Assembly: GCF_900115185.1 (NCBI RefSeq)
Contig: NZ_FOVN01000006.1
Coordinates: 1-64,000 of the forward strand
Reading direction: 5' to 3'
DNA: 64,000 nucleotides
Origin: Algorimicrobium echini
GTDB lineage: Bacteria; Bacteroidota; Bacteroidia; Flavobacteriales; Flavobacteriaceae
Each line of letters opens with the position of its first letter. Position 1 is the stretch's first letter. A model generated the notes under the pieces. It made no database searches. It was not told the origin of the DNA and saw nothing but the letters and a program-made list of their open reading frames with translations. This document shows, piece after piece, positions 33,875-42,825 of this stretch. Position numbers and translations under genes: made by a program.

Positions 33875-35851
33875 ATGAAAATATCTTATACTTTACTTTT
33901 TATAGTTCTCATTACTTTTAGCGCTAAATCTCAATCCAAATTACCAGATAGTGTATTAACTAGAATTTCTGTTATAAAAAATGACAGTTTACGTACTTTA
34001 GAGTACCAAAAACTTATAAATCTTTATAGAAAATCTAATCCAGATTTACACTTTAGTATTGTAAAGCTACATTTAAAAGAACTTGCTCAAGATAGTTTAA
34101 AAAGTAATTATGGTAAATTATTAAGAGAGTTAGGTATCAATTATAGAAAACAAGGTCAGTTAGATTCTTCATTAGCTTACTATAAAAAGGCAAGTGTTAT
34201 ATTTTTAAAAAATAACGACAGTCTTAATATTGCTAAAATACAAAGTAGTTTAGCAAATGTTCTAAAGGCTAAAGGGGATTATCCGGCCGCTATTACAAAC
34301 ATTAAAAAATCTATTAAATTCTTTCAGAATTTTGAAGATAAAATTCCGCAAGCAATTGTAGTTAATAAGGTTAATTTAGGAGGTATTTATGTATCCCTTA
34401 AAGATTGGAAAAATGCCGATAAGTTTTTTTTTGAAGCATACAGTCATCCGTTCACTCAAAATAACAAAAGTGTTTTAAGCACTGTATCTATTAATTTAGC
34501 CATTACTAAAAATGAATTAGGTTTACTAGATGAAGCCTTAAAATACGCTAAACAAGCAGAACAAATAGAAAAGCGGCTAACTAGTCTCGCCAATCTTTAC
34601 AATAACATAGGGAACATTTATGAGAAAAAAGAAAACTTTAAAGAAGCTAATAACTATTACCAAAAAAGTTTAGAATTATATAGAAAAAATAACAATCAAA
34701 ATGGTATTATAAAAAGCTTTAATAATTTAGGGAATAATGCTACCAAATGGGGAAAATACAAGCTAGCGGAAGCGTATTTGCTAAAAGCCAATTCTTTATT
34801 AAACGAAGTAGATAATTTAGGCTCACTGCGTTATAATTACGAAATGCTAACTACACTTTATAACAAAAAGCAAGATTATAAAAAGTCTATATACTATAGT
34901 TATTTGGAGCAAAAAATTCAAGATTCGTTATTCAGTTTAGATAAGCAAAAGGCAATTGCAGAATTTGAAGTCGCTTATAAAACTGAAAAAACAGAACGAG
35001 AAAAAAATATTGCAAAGCAACAATTGGAGATTACACGTTTAGAAAGTATAAAGAACAGAAACTTGTTTTATAGTGCTCTAATCATAGCGAGCTTGCTAAT
35101 ATTAGCAAGTCTATTTTATTACAGCAGATTCAAAGCCCAAAAAAAAGCCGAAATAGTAACATTAGAATTAAAGGAAGTCCAAAAACGACTAGCATTAGAA
35201 AAACAATACAAAGATTCAGAATTAAAGGCTTTGAAAGCACAAATGAATCCGCATTTTATATTTAATGCATTAAATTCTATACAAGATTATATTGTTTTAA
35301 ATCAAAAAGATTTGGCTAGTGATTATTTAGGTAAATTTGCCGATTTAATACGTAATTATCTTCATTTTAGCGATACAGGTTTTATTTCTATTCCAGAAGA
35401 AGTACACAACTTAAAATTGTATTTAGAATTAGAAAAGCTACGTTTTGAAGATGCATTAGACTACAGTTTTAATGTAGATTCTACAGCTAATTCTGAAGGC
35501 ACAAAGATTCCAACAATGCTTATTCAGCCTTATGTAGAAAATGCTTTGAAACACGGGTTACTTCATAAAAAGGATAACAGGAATTTGACTATTTCAATTT
35601 CAAAATCTTCAAAAAACATTATTGAATGTGTTGTGGAAGACAATGGTATTGGAAGAGAAAAATCTAAAGCTATTAATCAAAAAAGACAAATACTGCACAA
35701 ATCTTTTGCGCTTAAAGCAACAACAGAACGATTAGACTTATTAAACTATGGTAAAGAAAAGAAAATAGGAGTAAAGATAATTGACCTTAAAGAAAATAAT
35801 AAAGCAATAGGAACAAAAGTAGTTTTGAAAATACCAACGATAAAGCGATAA
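33875..35851 (+). CDS. TPR-containing LytS-type sensor histidine kinase
   Basis: The 658 residues start with a signal peptide (to ~20). Residues ~75-370 form a periplasmic series of tetratricopeptide repeats (for example NLYNNIGNIYEKKENFKEAN). A single membrane helix lies at ~396-416 (FYSALIIASLLILASLFYY), followed by a short coiled-coil linker. The histidine kinase domain of the LytS/YehU type has His460 in NPHFIFNALNS and the ATPase motifs PYVENALKHG and VVEDNGIGR. The partner regulator starts two bases after its stop. The TPR sensor probably binds a protein or peptide signal in the periplasm (inference). Confidence 0.9.
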   Translation: MKISYTLLFIVLITFSAKSQSKLPDSVLTRISVIKNDSLRTLEYQKLINLYRKSNPDLHFSIVKLHLKELAQDSLKSNYGKLLRELGINYRKQGQLDSSLAYYKKASVIFLKNNDSLNIAKIQSSLANVLKAKGDYPAAITNIKKSIKFFQNFEDKIPQAIVVNKVNLGGIYVSLKDWKNADKFFFEAYSHPFTQNNKSVLSTVSINLAITKNELGLLDEALKYAKQAEQIEKRLTSLANLYNNIGNIYEKKENFKEANNYYQKSLELYRKNNNQNGIIKSFNNLGNNATKWGKYKLAEAYLLKANSLLNEVDNLGSLRYNYEMLTTLYNKKQDYKKSIYYSYLEQKIQDSLFSLDKQKAIAEFEVAYKTEKTEREKNIAKQQLEITRLESIKNRNLFYSALIIASLLILASLFYYSRFKAQKKAEIVTLELKEVQKRLALEKQYKDSELKALKAQMNPHFIFNALNSIQDYIVLNQKDLASDYLGKFADLIRNYLHFSDTGFISIPEEVHNLKLYLELEKLRFEDALDYSFNVDSTANSEGTKIPTMLIQPYVENALKHGLLHKKDNRNLTISISKSSKNIIECVVEDNGIGREKSKAINQKRQILHKSFALKATTERLDLLNYGKEKKIGVKIIDLKENNKAIGTKVVLKIPTIKR

Positions 35852-35853
35852 AT

Positions 35854-36603
35854 ATGAAGGCACTAATTATAGATGACGAAAAAAAAGCAAGGCAAGTGCT
35901 ACAAATTTTGGTAGAGGAAAATTGCCCAAAAATAAGTACCATTTTACAAGCCGACAATTTATTATCAGGTGTAGATTTAATAAGGCAAGAAACACCAAGC
36001 ATCGTTTTTTTAGATATAGAAATGCCAGAACATTCTGGATTAGAAATACTAAATTTTATAGAAAAAGAAGTACATAATTTCGAAATTATTTTTACAACAG
36101 CTTATAGTGAATATGCTATACAAGCGTTTCAGTTATCCGCAATAGATTATCTGTTAAAACCAGTAAGACCAAGTCAGGTAAAGGAAGCTGTAGATAAAGC
36201 GATTGCATTTCTTGGCAACAATCAAATTAATAAACGTCTTGCCGAATTAAAATCCAGTATTCAAGAGTTTAACTTTAAAAAAATAGGATTGCCAAATGCA
36301 GATGGAATAAAATTCGTAGATTTTAATGACATCATTATGCTCGAGGCTGATGGTATGTATACTAATGTTTCAACTTTTAACAATAGTACCATTTTAGTAA
36401 GTAAACCATTAAAGTTTTTTGTAGAAAGTCTTCAAAAAATAAAAACGTTTTACCGTCCGCATCGTTCATACTTAATCAATTTAACCTATATAAAAGAATA
36501 CATTAAAAAAGATGGAGGTTATATTGTTATGGAAAATGATAAATCAGTATCCATTTCAAACGACAAAAAAGAGGAATTCTTAACCATTATACAAAATATT
36601 TAG
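35854..36603 (+). CDS. LytTR-family response regulator
   Basis: The 249 residues consist of a receiver domain (1-~120) and a LytTR DNA-binding domain (~145-245). The receiver has the acidic pocket IIDDE, the phospho-acceptor Asp54 in VFLDIEMPEHSG, and Lys102 in LLKPV. The LytTR part shows IIMLEADGMYTNV and FYRPHRSYLINL. It is co-transcribed with the kinase gene before it. The T9SS cargo gene 100 bases downstream, beyond a terminator-like hairpin, is a possible target. Confidence 0.93.
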   Translation: MKALIIDDEKKARQVLQILVEENCPKISTILQADNLLSGVDLIRQETPSIVFLDIEMPEHSGLEILNFIEKEVHNFEIIFTTAYSEYAIQAFQLSAIDYLLKPVRPSQVKEAVDKAIAFLGNNQINKRLAELKSSIQEFNFKKIGLPNADGIKFVDFNDIIMLEADGMYTNVSTFNNSTILVSKPLKFFVESLQKIKTFYRPHRSYLINLTYIKEYIKKDGGYIVMENDKSVSISNDKKEEFLTIIQNI

Positions 36604-36636
36604 CCTTTAAAAGTTGAAATGCCAGTTTCAGAAACT

Positions 36637-36676
36637 TGCCATTAATTCTAGTAGTAATTAATGGCATTTTTGTTTT
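36637..36676 (+). terminator. Terminator after the two-component genes
   Basis: TGCCATTAATT (36637-36647) and AATTAATGGCA (36656-36666) are perfect 11-bp arms with an eight-base loop, followed by TTTTTGTTTT. It separates the kinase-regulator pair from the secreted protein gene. Confidence 0.85.
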
Positions 36677-36699
36677 CATAACCAATGAAATAAATTATT

Positions 36700-39339
36700 A
36701 TGAAAACAAGATTACTAATTTTTTTTTACCTAACTACATTTAGTTTTGTTCATGCTCAAGTTCCTTCAGATTATATTGGAAAATACAATTTTGATAATGG
36801 AAGCTTGGCAGATGAGGTAAATGGCATAGGAGATTTAATAAATCCTACTGGTCAACCAAGTAATTATTCTGTTACTGATGGATGGGACAATTTAACCAAC
36901 AGTGCAATTGATGTAACAAATGTATTATTTGTAACAGGTGCATATCCTCAAATAGCTCAAGAGTATGCGTATTCCTTTTGGATTAATACAACATCAAACA
37001 TTTCTAATAATAGAGATATATTTAAAAGATTAAATAATAACCAAAGTAATACTTTCTTTATGCAATCTGGTGGTATAACCATCCAATTGGAAGATGGAAA
37101 AGTGAAGGGTTACGTAATGCCGATTCTTAACGGTACAGCTGGTATATTAGGTTCTGTAGAAACTAATGTTATATCAGATGGTAATTGGCATCATGTGGTT
37201 ATTTCAATTAAACGCATAACTTCAGGAGCTTTTAAAGGTTGGGAAATTGAAGCATTTCAAGATGGTACTTTAATTAGTACAGATCAAACAAATTTGTATC
37301 CAACATCCCAAAATCCTAGTATAACTACATCAAACCAATCATTATTTGTAGGATCTAACGCACAATCTTTTGTTGGAAAAATTGATGATATTAGAATTTT
37401 TGAAAGAGAGTTGTCTTTACAAGAGGTAATAGCAACACAAAATGATCCTGGTTACGTTAATTTTACGGATTCTAATTTTAAGTCATGGTTTGTAAATAAT
37501 CCTTTAATTAATACAAATGGCAGCAGTGAAATAGAGTATACTGAAGCTTTAGCTTACACAGGTTCCGTTATGACTACTAATCTTAACGTAACTGATATAA
37601 CTGGTATTGAGGAATTTACAAATGTAACAGCTATAGACGTTTCAAATAATCAAATTACTTCAGCAGATTTTTCAAAAAACAGTAATTTAACATCATTGAA
37701 CGTATCCAGTAATAGTCTCGTAACATTTAATTTGCAAAATGGAAATAACACTTTAATTTCGACTTATAATTCTACTAATAATCCAAATTTAACTTGCGTA
37801 TTAGTAGATGATTTTAATTATGCTAATACCAATTGGACTTTAAAAGATGCACAGACAAATTACTCATCAACGTGTAACAATTCTCAAGTATATGTGGCTC
37901 CTGATGCTACAGGAGCTAATAATGGGACATCTTGGTCAAATGCTTATACTAATCTACAAACTGCTTTAACAAATAATCCTTCAAGTACATTTTGGCTCAA
38001 AGCAGGATTTTATGTGCCAGGAACATCACGTACCGATAGCTTTATTGTAACAAGTGACCAAACTGTGTATGGCGGATTTAATGGTACAGAAATAGATGTA
38101 TCACAACGAAATCCAGATGTAAACGAAACTATTCTTTCTGGAGATATTAATAGTAATGATAATGGTGTATTACAACATAATATACCAGCTTACGCAGATA
38201 ATACATATCAAATAATCCAGGTTAGTGGAGATAATGTTGTTTTAGACGGTTTAACAATTAAAGGCGGAAACGCTGCTAGTAGTAGCAGTAATGATTTAAG
38301 ATTTGGAGCTGCAATTACAATAGGTCAATTAGCAAAGAATATAACGTTCAATCGGTTACTTATTGAAGATAATAGAGTAAATAATGCAGGTGTTGTTTAT
38401 TTTGGTCATACTTCAGCTCAAACAGGTAATTATAATTACTATTTTACCAATTGTATATTTAGAAATAATTTAGGAAGGTTTGCTACAGTTTATTATGCTT
38501 CTAATCCACGAACATCAGGTACTGCTAAAACAACATTTGTAAACAGTGTGTTTTACGATAATATAGTCGCTGATGTGCCAGCTTATAGCAATGGAACGAA
38601 TACTTTAATTTGGTTTAGATCGGATATTTCCACCACACATATTGGAGAAATTATTAATTGTACTATTTCTAGTAATGATTTTAATGCAACTAACAACAAT
38701 GCTTCTATAATTTCTGCTTCTAGGATTAATGGTTCTTGTACTGCAAGATTGTACAATAGTATTGTTTGGGATAATAAACGAGCAAGTGATAATAATGAGC
38801 ATGTTACACTTGGTACATTTAATACACAAGCTGTTGCTAGTCGTGATGTACAACATAGTATTGCACCAAATTTTGCTTCTGGAATCGCACAAAATTCTAG
38901 TACTACTAACCCAATACTTTCAGTCGGTCAAACTTCTAATAAATATAAATTTCAAATAGCTAATGCAAGTTCTAATGCTATAAATTTTGGCAATAATGCA
39001 TTACTCCAGTCATCAATAACAAATGATCTGTTAAATAATAATAGAATAATAAATACAACGGTAGATGCAGGAGCTTATGAATTTGATTCTACTTTAAGTT
39101 CAGAATACTTTGAAACTAATAATGAGTTTGTTGTTTATCCTAACCCAACAGAAAGTACCATAAACATAAAGATGAATACCAAACTAAAACAAGTAACTAT
39201 TTATAACATGCTGGGAGCTGAAGTTTTAAATAAAAATAATTATAAAATTGATGTTTCAAGTTTAAAAACTGGTGTGTATTTAATCAAAATTGAGGACCAA
39301 AACGGAAAGAGTTATACTAAACAATTTATAAAAAAATAA
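36700..39339 (+). CDS. T9SS-exported LamG and beta-helix protein
   Basis: A large surface or secreted protein of 879 residues. It has a signal peptide (to ~20), then a LamG/concanavalin-like domain (~20-245, with SDGNWHHVVISIKR and GKIDDIRIFERELS). A leucine-rich-repeat-like stretch follows (~285-345, with NVTAIDVSNNQITS). Residues ~390-795 look like a right-handed parallel beta-helix of the choice-of-anchor or pectin-lyase kind (VVLDGLTIKGG, then repeated short Asn-rich strands). A type A sorting domain ends it (FVVYPNPTESTINIKM, LKTGVYLIKIED, FIKK). It probably acts as an adhesin or binds a polysaccharide; catalytic residues are not evident. Low GC and many Asn/Thr residues are usual for such proteins. 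Confidence 0.85.
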   Translation: MKTRLLIFFYLTTFSFVHAQVPSDYIGKYNFDNGSLADEVNGIGDLINPTGQPSNYSVTDGWDNLTNSAIDVTNVLFVTGAYPQIAQEYAYSFWINTTSNISNNRDIFKRLNNNQSNTFFMQSGGITIQLEDGKVKGYVMPILNGTAGILGSVETNVISDGNWHHVVISIKRITSGAFKGWEIEAFQDGTLISTDQTNLYPTSQNPSITTSNQSLFVGSNAQSFVGKIDDIRIFERELSLQEVIATQNDPGYVNFTDSNFKSWFVNNPLINTNGSSEIEYTEALAYTGSVMTTNLNVTDITGIEEFTNVTAIDVSNNQITSADFSKNSNLTSLNVSSNSLVTFNLQNGNNTLISTYNSTNNPNLTCVLVDDFNYANTNWTLKDAQTNYSSTCNNSQVYVAPDATGANNGTSWSNAYTNLQTALTNNPSSTFWLKAGFYVPGTSRTDSFIVTSDQTVYGGFNGTEIDVSQRNPDVNETILSGDINSNDNGVLQHNIPAYADNTYQIIQVSGDNVVLDGLTIKGGNAASSSSNDLRFGAAITIGQLAKNITFNRLLIEDNRVNNAGVVYFGHTSAQTGNYNYYFTNCIFRNNLGRFATVYYASNPRTSGTAKTTFVNSVFYDNIVADVPAYSNGTNTLIWFRSDISTTHIGEIINCTISSNDFNATNNNASIISASRINGSCTARLYNSIVWDNKRASDNNEHVTLGTFNTQAVASRDVQHSIAPNFASGIAQNSSTTNPILSVGQTSNKYKFQIANASSNAINFGNNALLQSSITNDLLNNNRIINTTVDAGAYEFDSTLSSEYFETNNEFVVYPNPTESTINIKMNTKLKQVTIYNMLGAEVLNKNNYKIDVSSLKTGVYLIKIEDQNGKSYTKQFIKK

Positions 39340-39365
39340 AAGACGTTATTAATCAGTTATTGAAG

Positions 39366-39395
39366 AAGGGAAGACTACAATGGCTTCCCTTTTCT
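39366..39395. terminator. Terminator between the T9SS cargo gene and the methyltransferase gene
   Basis: AAGGGAAG (39366-39373) pairs with CTTCCCTT (39384-39391) around a ten-base loop, with T-rich sequence after it. It serves the convergent genes on both sides. Confidence 0.7.
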
Positions 39396-40158
39396 ATTTA
39401 TAAACCACTGGAATAATTTCACCTTTTGCCAAGCAATAGCGCTCTATTTCGGCATTGGTAAGTTTAGTGGTGTAATCCATTTCTTTAACCTTAAAGCCAA
39501 TGTTTCGGAGTTTGTCAAAATAATCACGGCCATAAATACGAACATGGTCATATTGTCCAAAAATGGCAGCACGTTCTTTTTTATCAGTTATACTATCATC
39601 TTCAAACGTCGTTTCCCTATTTAAATCTTGAGGAATTTGAAATATACCATACCCACCAGGTTTCATAACTCTGTATAATTCCTTCATGGCTTTCGTATCA
39701 TCTGGAATATGCTCTAAAACATGATTGCATAAAATAATATCATAGCTGTTATCTTCAAAGGGAAGATTACAAATATCTGCTTTTACATCAGCAATTGGCG
39801 ACTCTAAATCTGTTGTAGTATAGTTGAGGTTATTAAGTTTTTGGAAGCGTTTTAAAAAACACTGTTCTGGTGCAAAGTGAAGCACGCTTTTTTTTGCGGT
39901 AAAAAAATCGGTATCATTTTGTAAATAAAGCCACAATAACCTATGTCTTTCTAAAGAAAGGGTAGAAGGTGACAAAACGTTATTTCGTTGCGTACCATAA
40001 CCATAAGGCAGAAAAGACTTAAAGCTTTTACCGTCTATTGGGTCTGTATAGGTATTGCCTTTCATGAAAAAAGCTAAAATAGGACGTACTAGATAGCTTA
40101 ACCTAATTAATAAAGGTCTAGGAATAACGTTAAGAATTGTTTTAAAAAGTCGCTTCAT
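39394..40158 (-). CDS. Class I SAM-dependent methyltransferase
   Basis: The 254 residues hold a methyltransferase-11-type Rossmann domain in the middle to C-terminal part, with DLESPIADVKADI after motif I, DNSYDIILCNHVLEHIPDD as motif II region and ELYRVMKPGGYGIFQIP. The first ~35 residues are basic with a hydrophobic stretch (LIRLSYLVRPILAFFM), which suggests membrane association. The substrate is unknown. It starts two bases after the map stop codon and is surely co-transcribed with it. Confidence 0.82.
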   Translation of the reverse strand: MKRLFKTILNVIPRPLLIRLSYLVRPILAFFMKGNTYTDPIDGKSFKSFLPYGYGTQRNNVLSPSTLSLERHRLLWLYLQNDTDFFTAKKSVLHFAPEQCFLKRFQKLNNLNYTTTDLESPIADVKADICNLPFEDNSYDIILCNHVLEHIPDDTKAMKELYRVMKPGGYGIFQIPQDLNRETTFEDDSITDKKERAAIFGQYDHVRIYGRDYFDKLRNIGFKVKEMDYTTKLTNAEIERYCLAKGEIIPVVYK

Positions 40159-40160
40159 TA

Positions 40161-40979
40161 TTAAAGCACTAACGCCTTCTGTCTAAATTCATCTTCCTCA
40201 TTACTCACAATCCCTAAAGCCTCATAAATATATCCAAACGTAGAAAGCAATTCAGGTTTTCCATCAACAATAGCCACATCATGCTCAAAATGTGCCGATG
40301 GTTTATTGTCTAAAGTGGTAATGGTCCAGCCGTCTCTATGTTGTTTTATTCTGTGTGTTCCCATGTTTATCATCGGTTCAATAGCAACTACTTGGCCTTC
40401 CACAAACTTCTTACCACGACCGCGTTTACCATAATTTGGCATTTCGGGATCCTCATGCATTTTACGGCCTATGCCGTGGCCTACTAATTCCCGAACGACA
40501 CCATAGCCTCTGTCTTCACAGTATTTCTGAATAGCATAACCAACATCGCCAACACGATTTCCTACTTTAAACTCGCGAATCCCTTCATATAAAGACTGCT
40601 TGGTAACTTCTAAAAGTGTTTGAGTTTCTGGATCAATTTCACCAACAGCAAAAGTATAGGCATGATCACCATAAAAGTTGTTTTTTATGGCACCACAATC
40701 AATAGAAATAATATCGCCTTCCTGCAGAGGCTCATTCGTTGGGAATCCATGTACGACTTGTGAGTTAGGGCTCATACAAAGCGTATTTGGAAAATTATAC
40801 AAGCCTAAAAAGCCAGGTATGGCACCTTGTTCCCGAATAAAATCTTCAGCTAATTTATCTAATTGTAATGTGGTAACACCAGGCTTTACCTCTTTGGCAA
40901 GCATTCCTAAAGTTTTTGATACAATTAAAGCACTTTCACGCATTAATTCTATCTCTTCTCTTGTTTTTACTATAATCAT
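40161..40979 (-). CDS. map: Type I methionine aminopeptidase
   Basis: This metalloenzyme removes the N-terminal Met from new proteins. The 272 residues fit the short type I form. Metal ligands and active-site residues are visible in GDIISIDCGAIKNNFYGDHA (two Asp), LVGHGIGRKMHEDPEMPNYG (His), VAIEPMINMG (Glu) and FEHDVAIVDGKPE (Glu/His region). A -7 element about 20 bases upstream drives map and the methyltransferase gene behind it. Confidence 0.96.
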   Translation of the reverse strand: MIIVKTREEIELMRESALIVSKTLGMLAKEVKPGVTTLQLDKLAEDFIREQGAIPGFLGLYNFPNTLCMSPNSQVVHGFPTNEPLQEGDIISIDCGAIKNNFYGDHAYTFAVGEIDPETQTLLEVTKQSLYEGIREFKVGNRVGDVGYAIQKYCEDRGYGVVRELVGHGIGRKMHEDPEMPNYGKRGRGKKFVEGQVVAIEPMINMGTHRIKQHRDGWTITTLDNKPSAHFEHDVAIVDGKPELLSTFGYIYEALGIVSNEEDEFRQKALVL

Positions 40980-40995
40980 AATTCAAAAATATGGG

Positions 40996-41003
40996 CAAAG
41001 ATA
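40996..41003 (-). promoter_or_regulatory. -7 promoter element of map
   Basis: On the minus strand it reads TATCTTTG, fitting TAnnTTTG, about 17 bases before the map start codon, which implies a very short leader. Confidence 0.5.
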
Positions 41004-41100
41004 CTTAATTTAGATAAGCTATGTAATCTTTAGGAATATGACTTTTGACAGGTTTTAGTTCGTACTTTTTTAAGACCTTTGCAATTCAAAATAGTAAATT

Positions 41101-42372
41101 ATGTATAAATCAGTTTCGGCCGAAGAAGCCGTGAAAATCGTAAAATCGAATAGTAAAATATATATTCAAGCAGCAGCAGCAGCTCCTCAAGTATTACTTC
41201 GTGCGCTAACGGCTAGGCATGAAGAGTTACGGAATGTAGAAATTTGCCAATTACACACCGAAGGAGACGCTCCTTATGCTAACCCAGAATATCGTAATAG
41301 TTTTCATGTAAATTCGTTCTTTATAGGAAAAAATGTAAGACATACCTTAAAAGCTGGAAATGGATCTTATACACCTGTTTTTTTAAGTGAGTTACCGTTA
41401 CTTTTTAAACGTAATATTGTGGATTTGCAATATGCATTTATTCATGTTTCTGTACCAGATAAGCATGGATATTGCTCGTTAGGTGTTTCTGTTGAAGCTA
41501 CTTTAGCAGCTATTGATAATGCCGATGTTGTTATAGCACAGGTAAACGCCCAAATGCCAAGAACACATGGTGCTGGTATTATTCACCATTCTGAAATTGA
41601 TGTTTTTGTAGAGTGTGATGAGCCTTTACCAACACACAATATGGTAGAGCCTTCTGAACTAGAAAGTAAAATAGGAAATCATGTTGCAGGTTTAATAGAA
41701 GATAGAAGTACATTGCAAATGGGAATTGGTAACATTCCAAATGCCGTTTTAACACGATTAACCAATCATAAAGATTTGGGATTGCATACCGAAATGTTTT
41801 CAGATGGTGTTATTGATTTAATTTTAAACGATGTTATTAACGGAAACTATAAAGAAATTAATCGTGGTCGTGCCTTAACAACCTTTTTAATGGGTTCTAA
41901 AAGACTGTATGATTATGTGGATGACAATCCATTTGTAGAAATGCGCGCATCAAATTATACCAATGATGTGTCTATTATTAAAAGAAACCCAAGGATGGTA
42001 GCCATTAATTCGGCGGTTGAGGTGGATGTAACTGGACAAGTTTGTGCCGATTCTATAGGAGCACATATGTATTCAGGAGTCGGTGGACAAATGGACTTTA
42101 TTAGAGGTGCTTCTTTAAGCGAAGGAGGAAAGGCTATAATTGCATTGCCATCAACAACAAAATCTGGAATTAGTAGAATTGTGCCTAGTTTAAAACCAGG
42201 AGCAGGTGTGGTAACAACCCGTTCACATGTTCACTATGTGGTTACAGAATATGGTATTGCAAATTTGTACGGTAAAACTATAAAAGAACGCGTAAAAGCT
42301 CTGGTAAATATAGCACATCCAAAGCATCAGGAATCCATTGATAAAAGTTATTTTGAGCTGATTAGAAGCTAG
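41101..42372 (+). CDS. Acetyl-CoA hydrolase/transferase family protein
   Basis: A class I CoA-transferase of 423 residues that probably moves CoA between acetyl-CoA and a carboxylic acid such as 4-hydroxybutyrate, or hydrolyses acetyl-CoA. Two related halves are visible: HGYCSLGVSVEATLAAI with TLQMGIGNIPNAV, and the part with the likely catalytic Glu in LHTEMFSDGVIDL, then SGVGGQMDFIRGASLS and VTEYGIANLYGKTI. The exact acceptor cannot be told. It is convergent with the small HAD gene, with four bases between the stops. Confidence 0.88.
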   Translation: MYKSVSAEEAVKIVKSNSKIYIQAAAAAPQVLLRALTARHEELRNVEICQLHTEGDAPYANPEYRNSFHVNSFFIGKNVRHTLKAGNGSYTPVFLSELPLLFKRNIVDLQYAFIHVSVPDKHGYCSLGVSVEATLAAIDNADVVIAQVNAQMPRTHGAGIIHHSEIDVFVECDEPLPTHNMVEPSELESKIGNHVAGLIEDRSTLQMGIGNIPNAVLTRLTNHKDLGLHTEMFSDGVIDLILNDVINGNYKEINRGRALTTFLMGSKRLYDYVDDNPFVEMRASNYTNDVSIIKRNPRMVAINSAVEVDVTGQVCADSIGAHMYSGVGGQMDFIRGASLSEGGKAIIALPSTTKSGISRIVPSLKPGAGVVTTRSHVHYVVTEYGIANLYGKTIKERVKALVNIAHPKHQESIDKSYFELIRS

Positions 42373-42376
42373 GAGT

Positions 42377-42790
42377 TTATTTTTTTAAAAACGAAAAGAA
42401 ACCTTTCTTTTTAGGAAGTTTGTTAGGGTGGTTTTTTGGGTTGGCAAGTAGTTGATAAATTTCGCCCCAACCTAAAAGACCTCCTATATTTCTATCGTCA
42501 ATAAAAATGTCAGCATGGATTTTTCGGCTTTTTGTGTAATCAAATTGTTCTTCAGGAAAACTTTTATTTACAGCATAAAACTCCAAACCATTTTCTTTAC
42601 AAAAAGTTACGGCTTCTTCAAGTCTTAGATCACTTCTGTAAGTCCAAAGAATTAATCTATGACCTTCCTTTTGCAAGCGGACAAGTGTTTCGAAAGCAAA
42701 TAGTTTAGGCTTCCCAATTTTAGGGTAAGCATCTTCTACAATGGTGCCATCAAAATCGACAGCTATTATAAGTTTTTCAGTAAAATTCAT
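42377..42790 (-). CDS. Small HAD-type phosphatase-like protein
   Basis: The 137 residues match the small HAD-superfamily proteins of Bacteroidota. Motif I is VDFDGTIVEDAYP (Asp12 and Asp14), a middle motif is LILWTYRSDLRLEEAV, and the late acidic motif is DIFIDDRNIGGL. A short lysine-rich tail (LPKKKGFFSFLKK) follows. No cap domain is present, so a larger or protein-bound phosphate substrate is possible (inference). It follows gpmI on the same strand after about 35 bases. Confidence 0.8.
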   Translation of the reverse strand: MNFTEKLIIAVDFDGTIVEDAYPKIGKPKLFAFETLVRLQKEGHRLILWTYRSDLRLEEAVTFCKENGLEFYAVNKSFPEEQFDYTKSRKIHADIFIDDRNIGGLLGWGEIYQLLANPKNHPNKLPKKKGFFSFLKK

Positions 42791-42825
42791 ATACTAATTC
42801 TAATTCCCAAAATACAAAATCTAGT

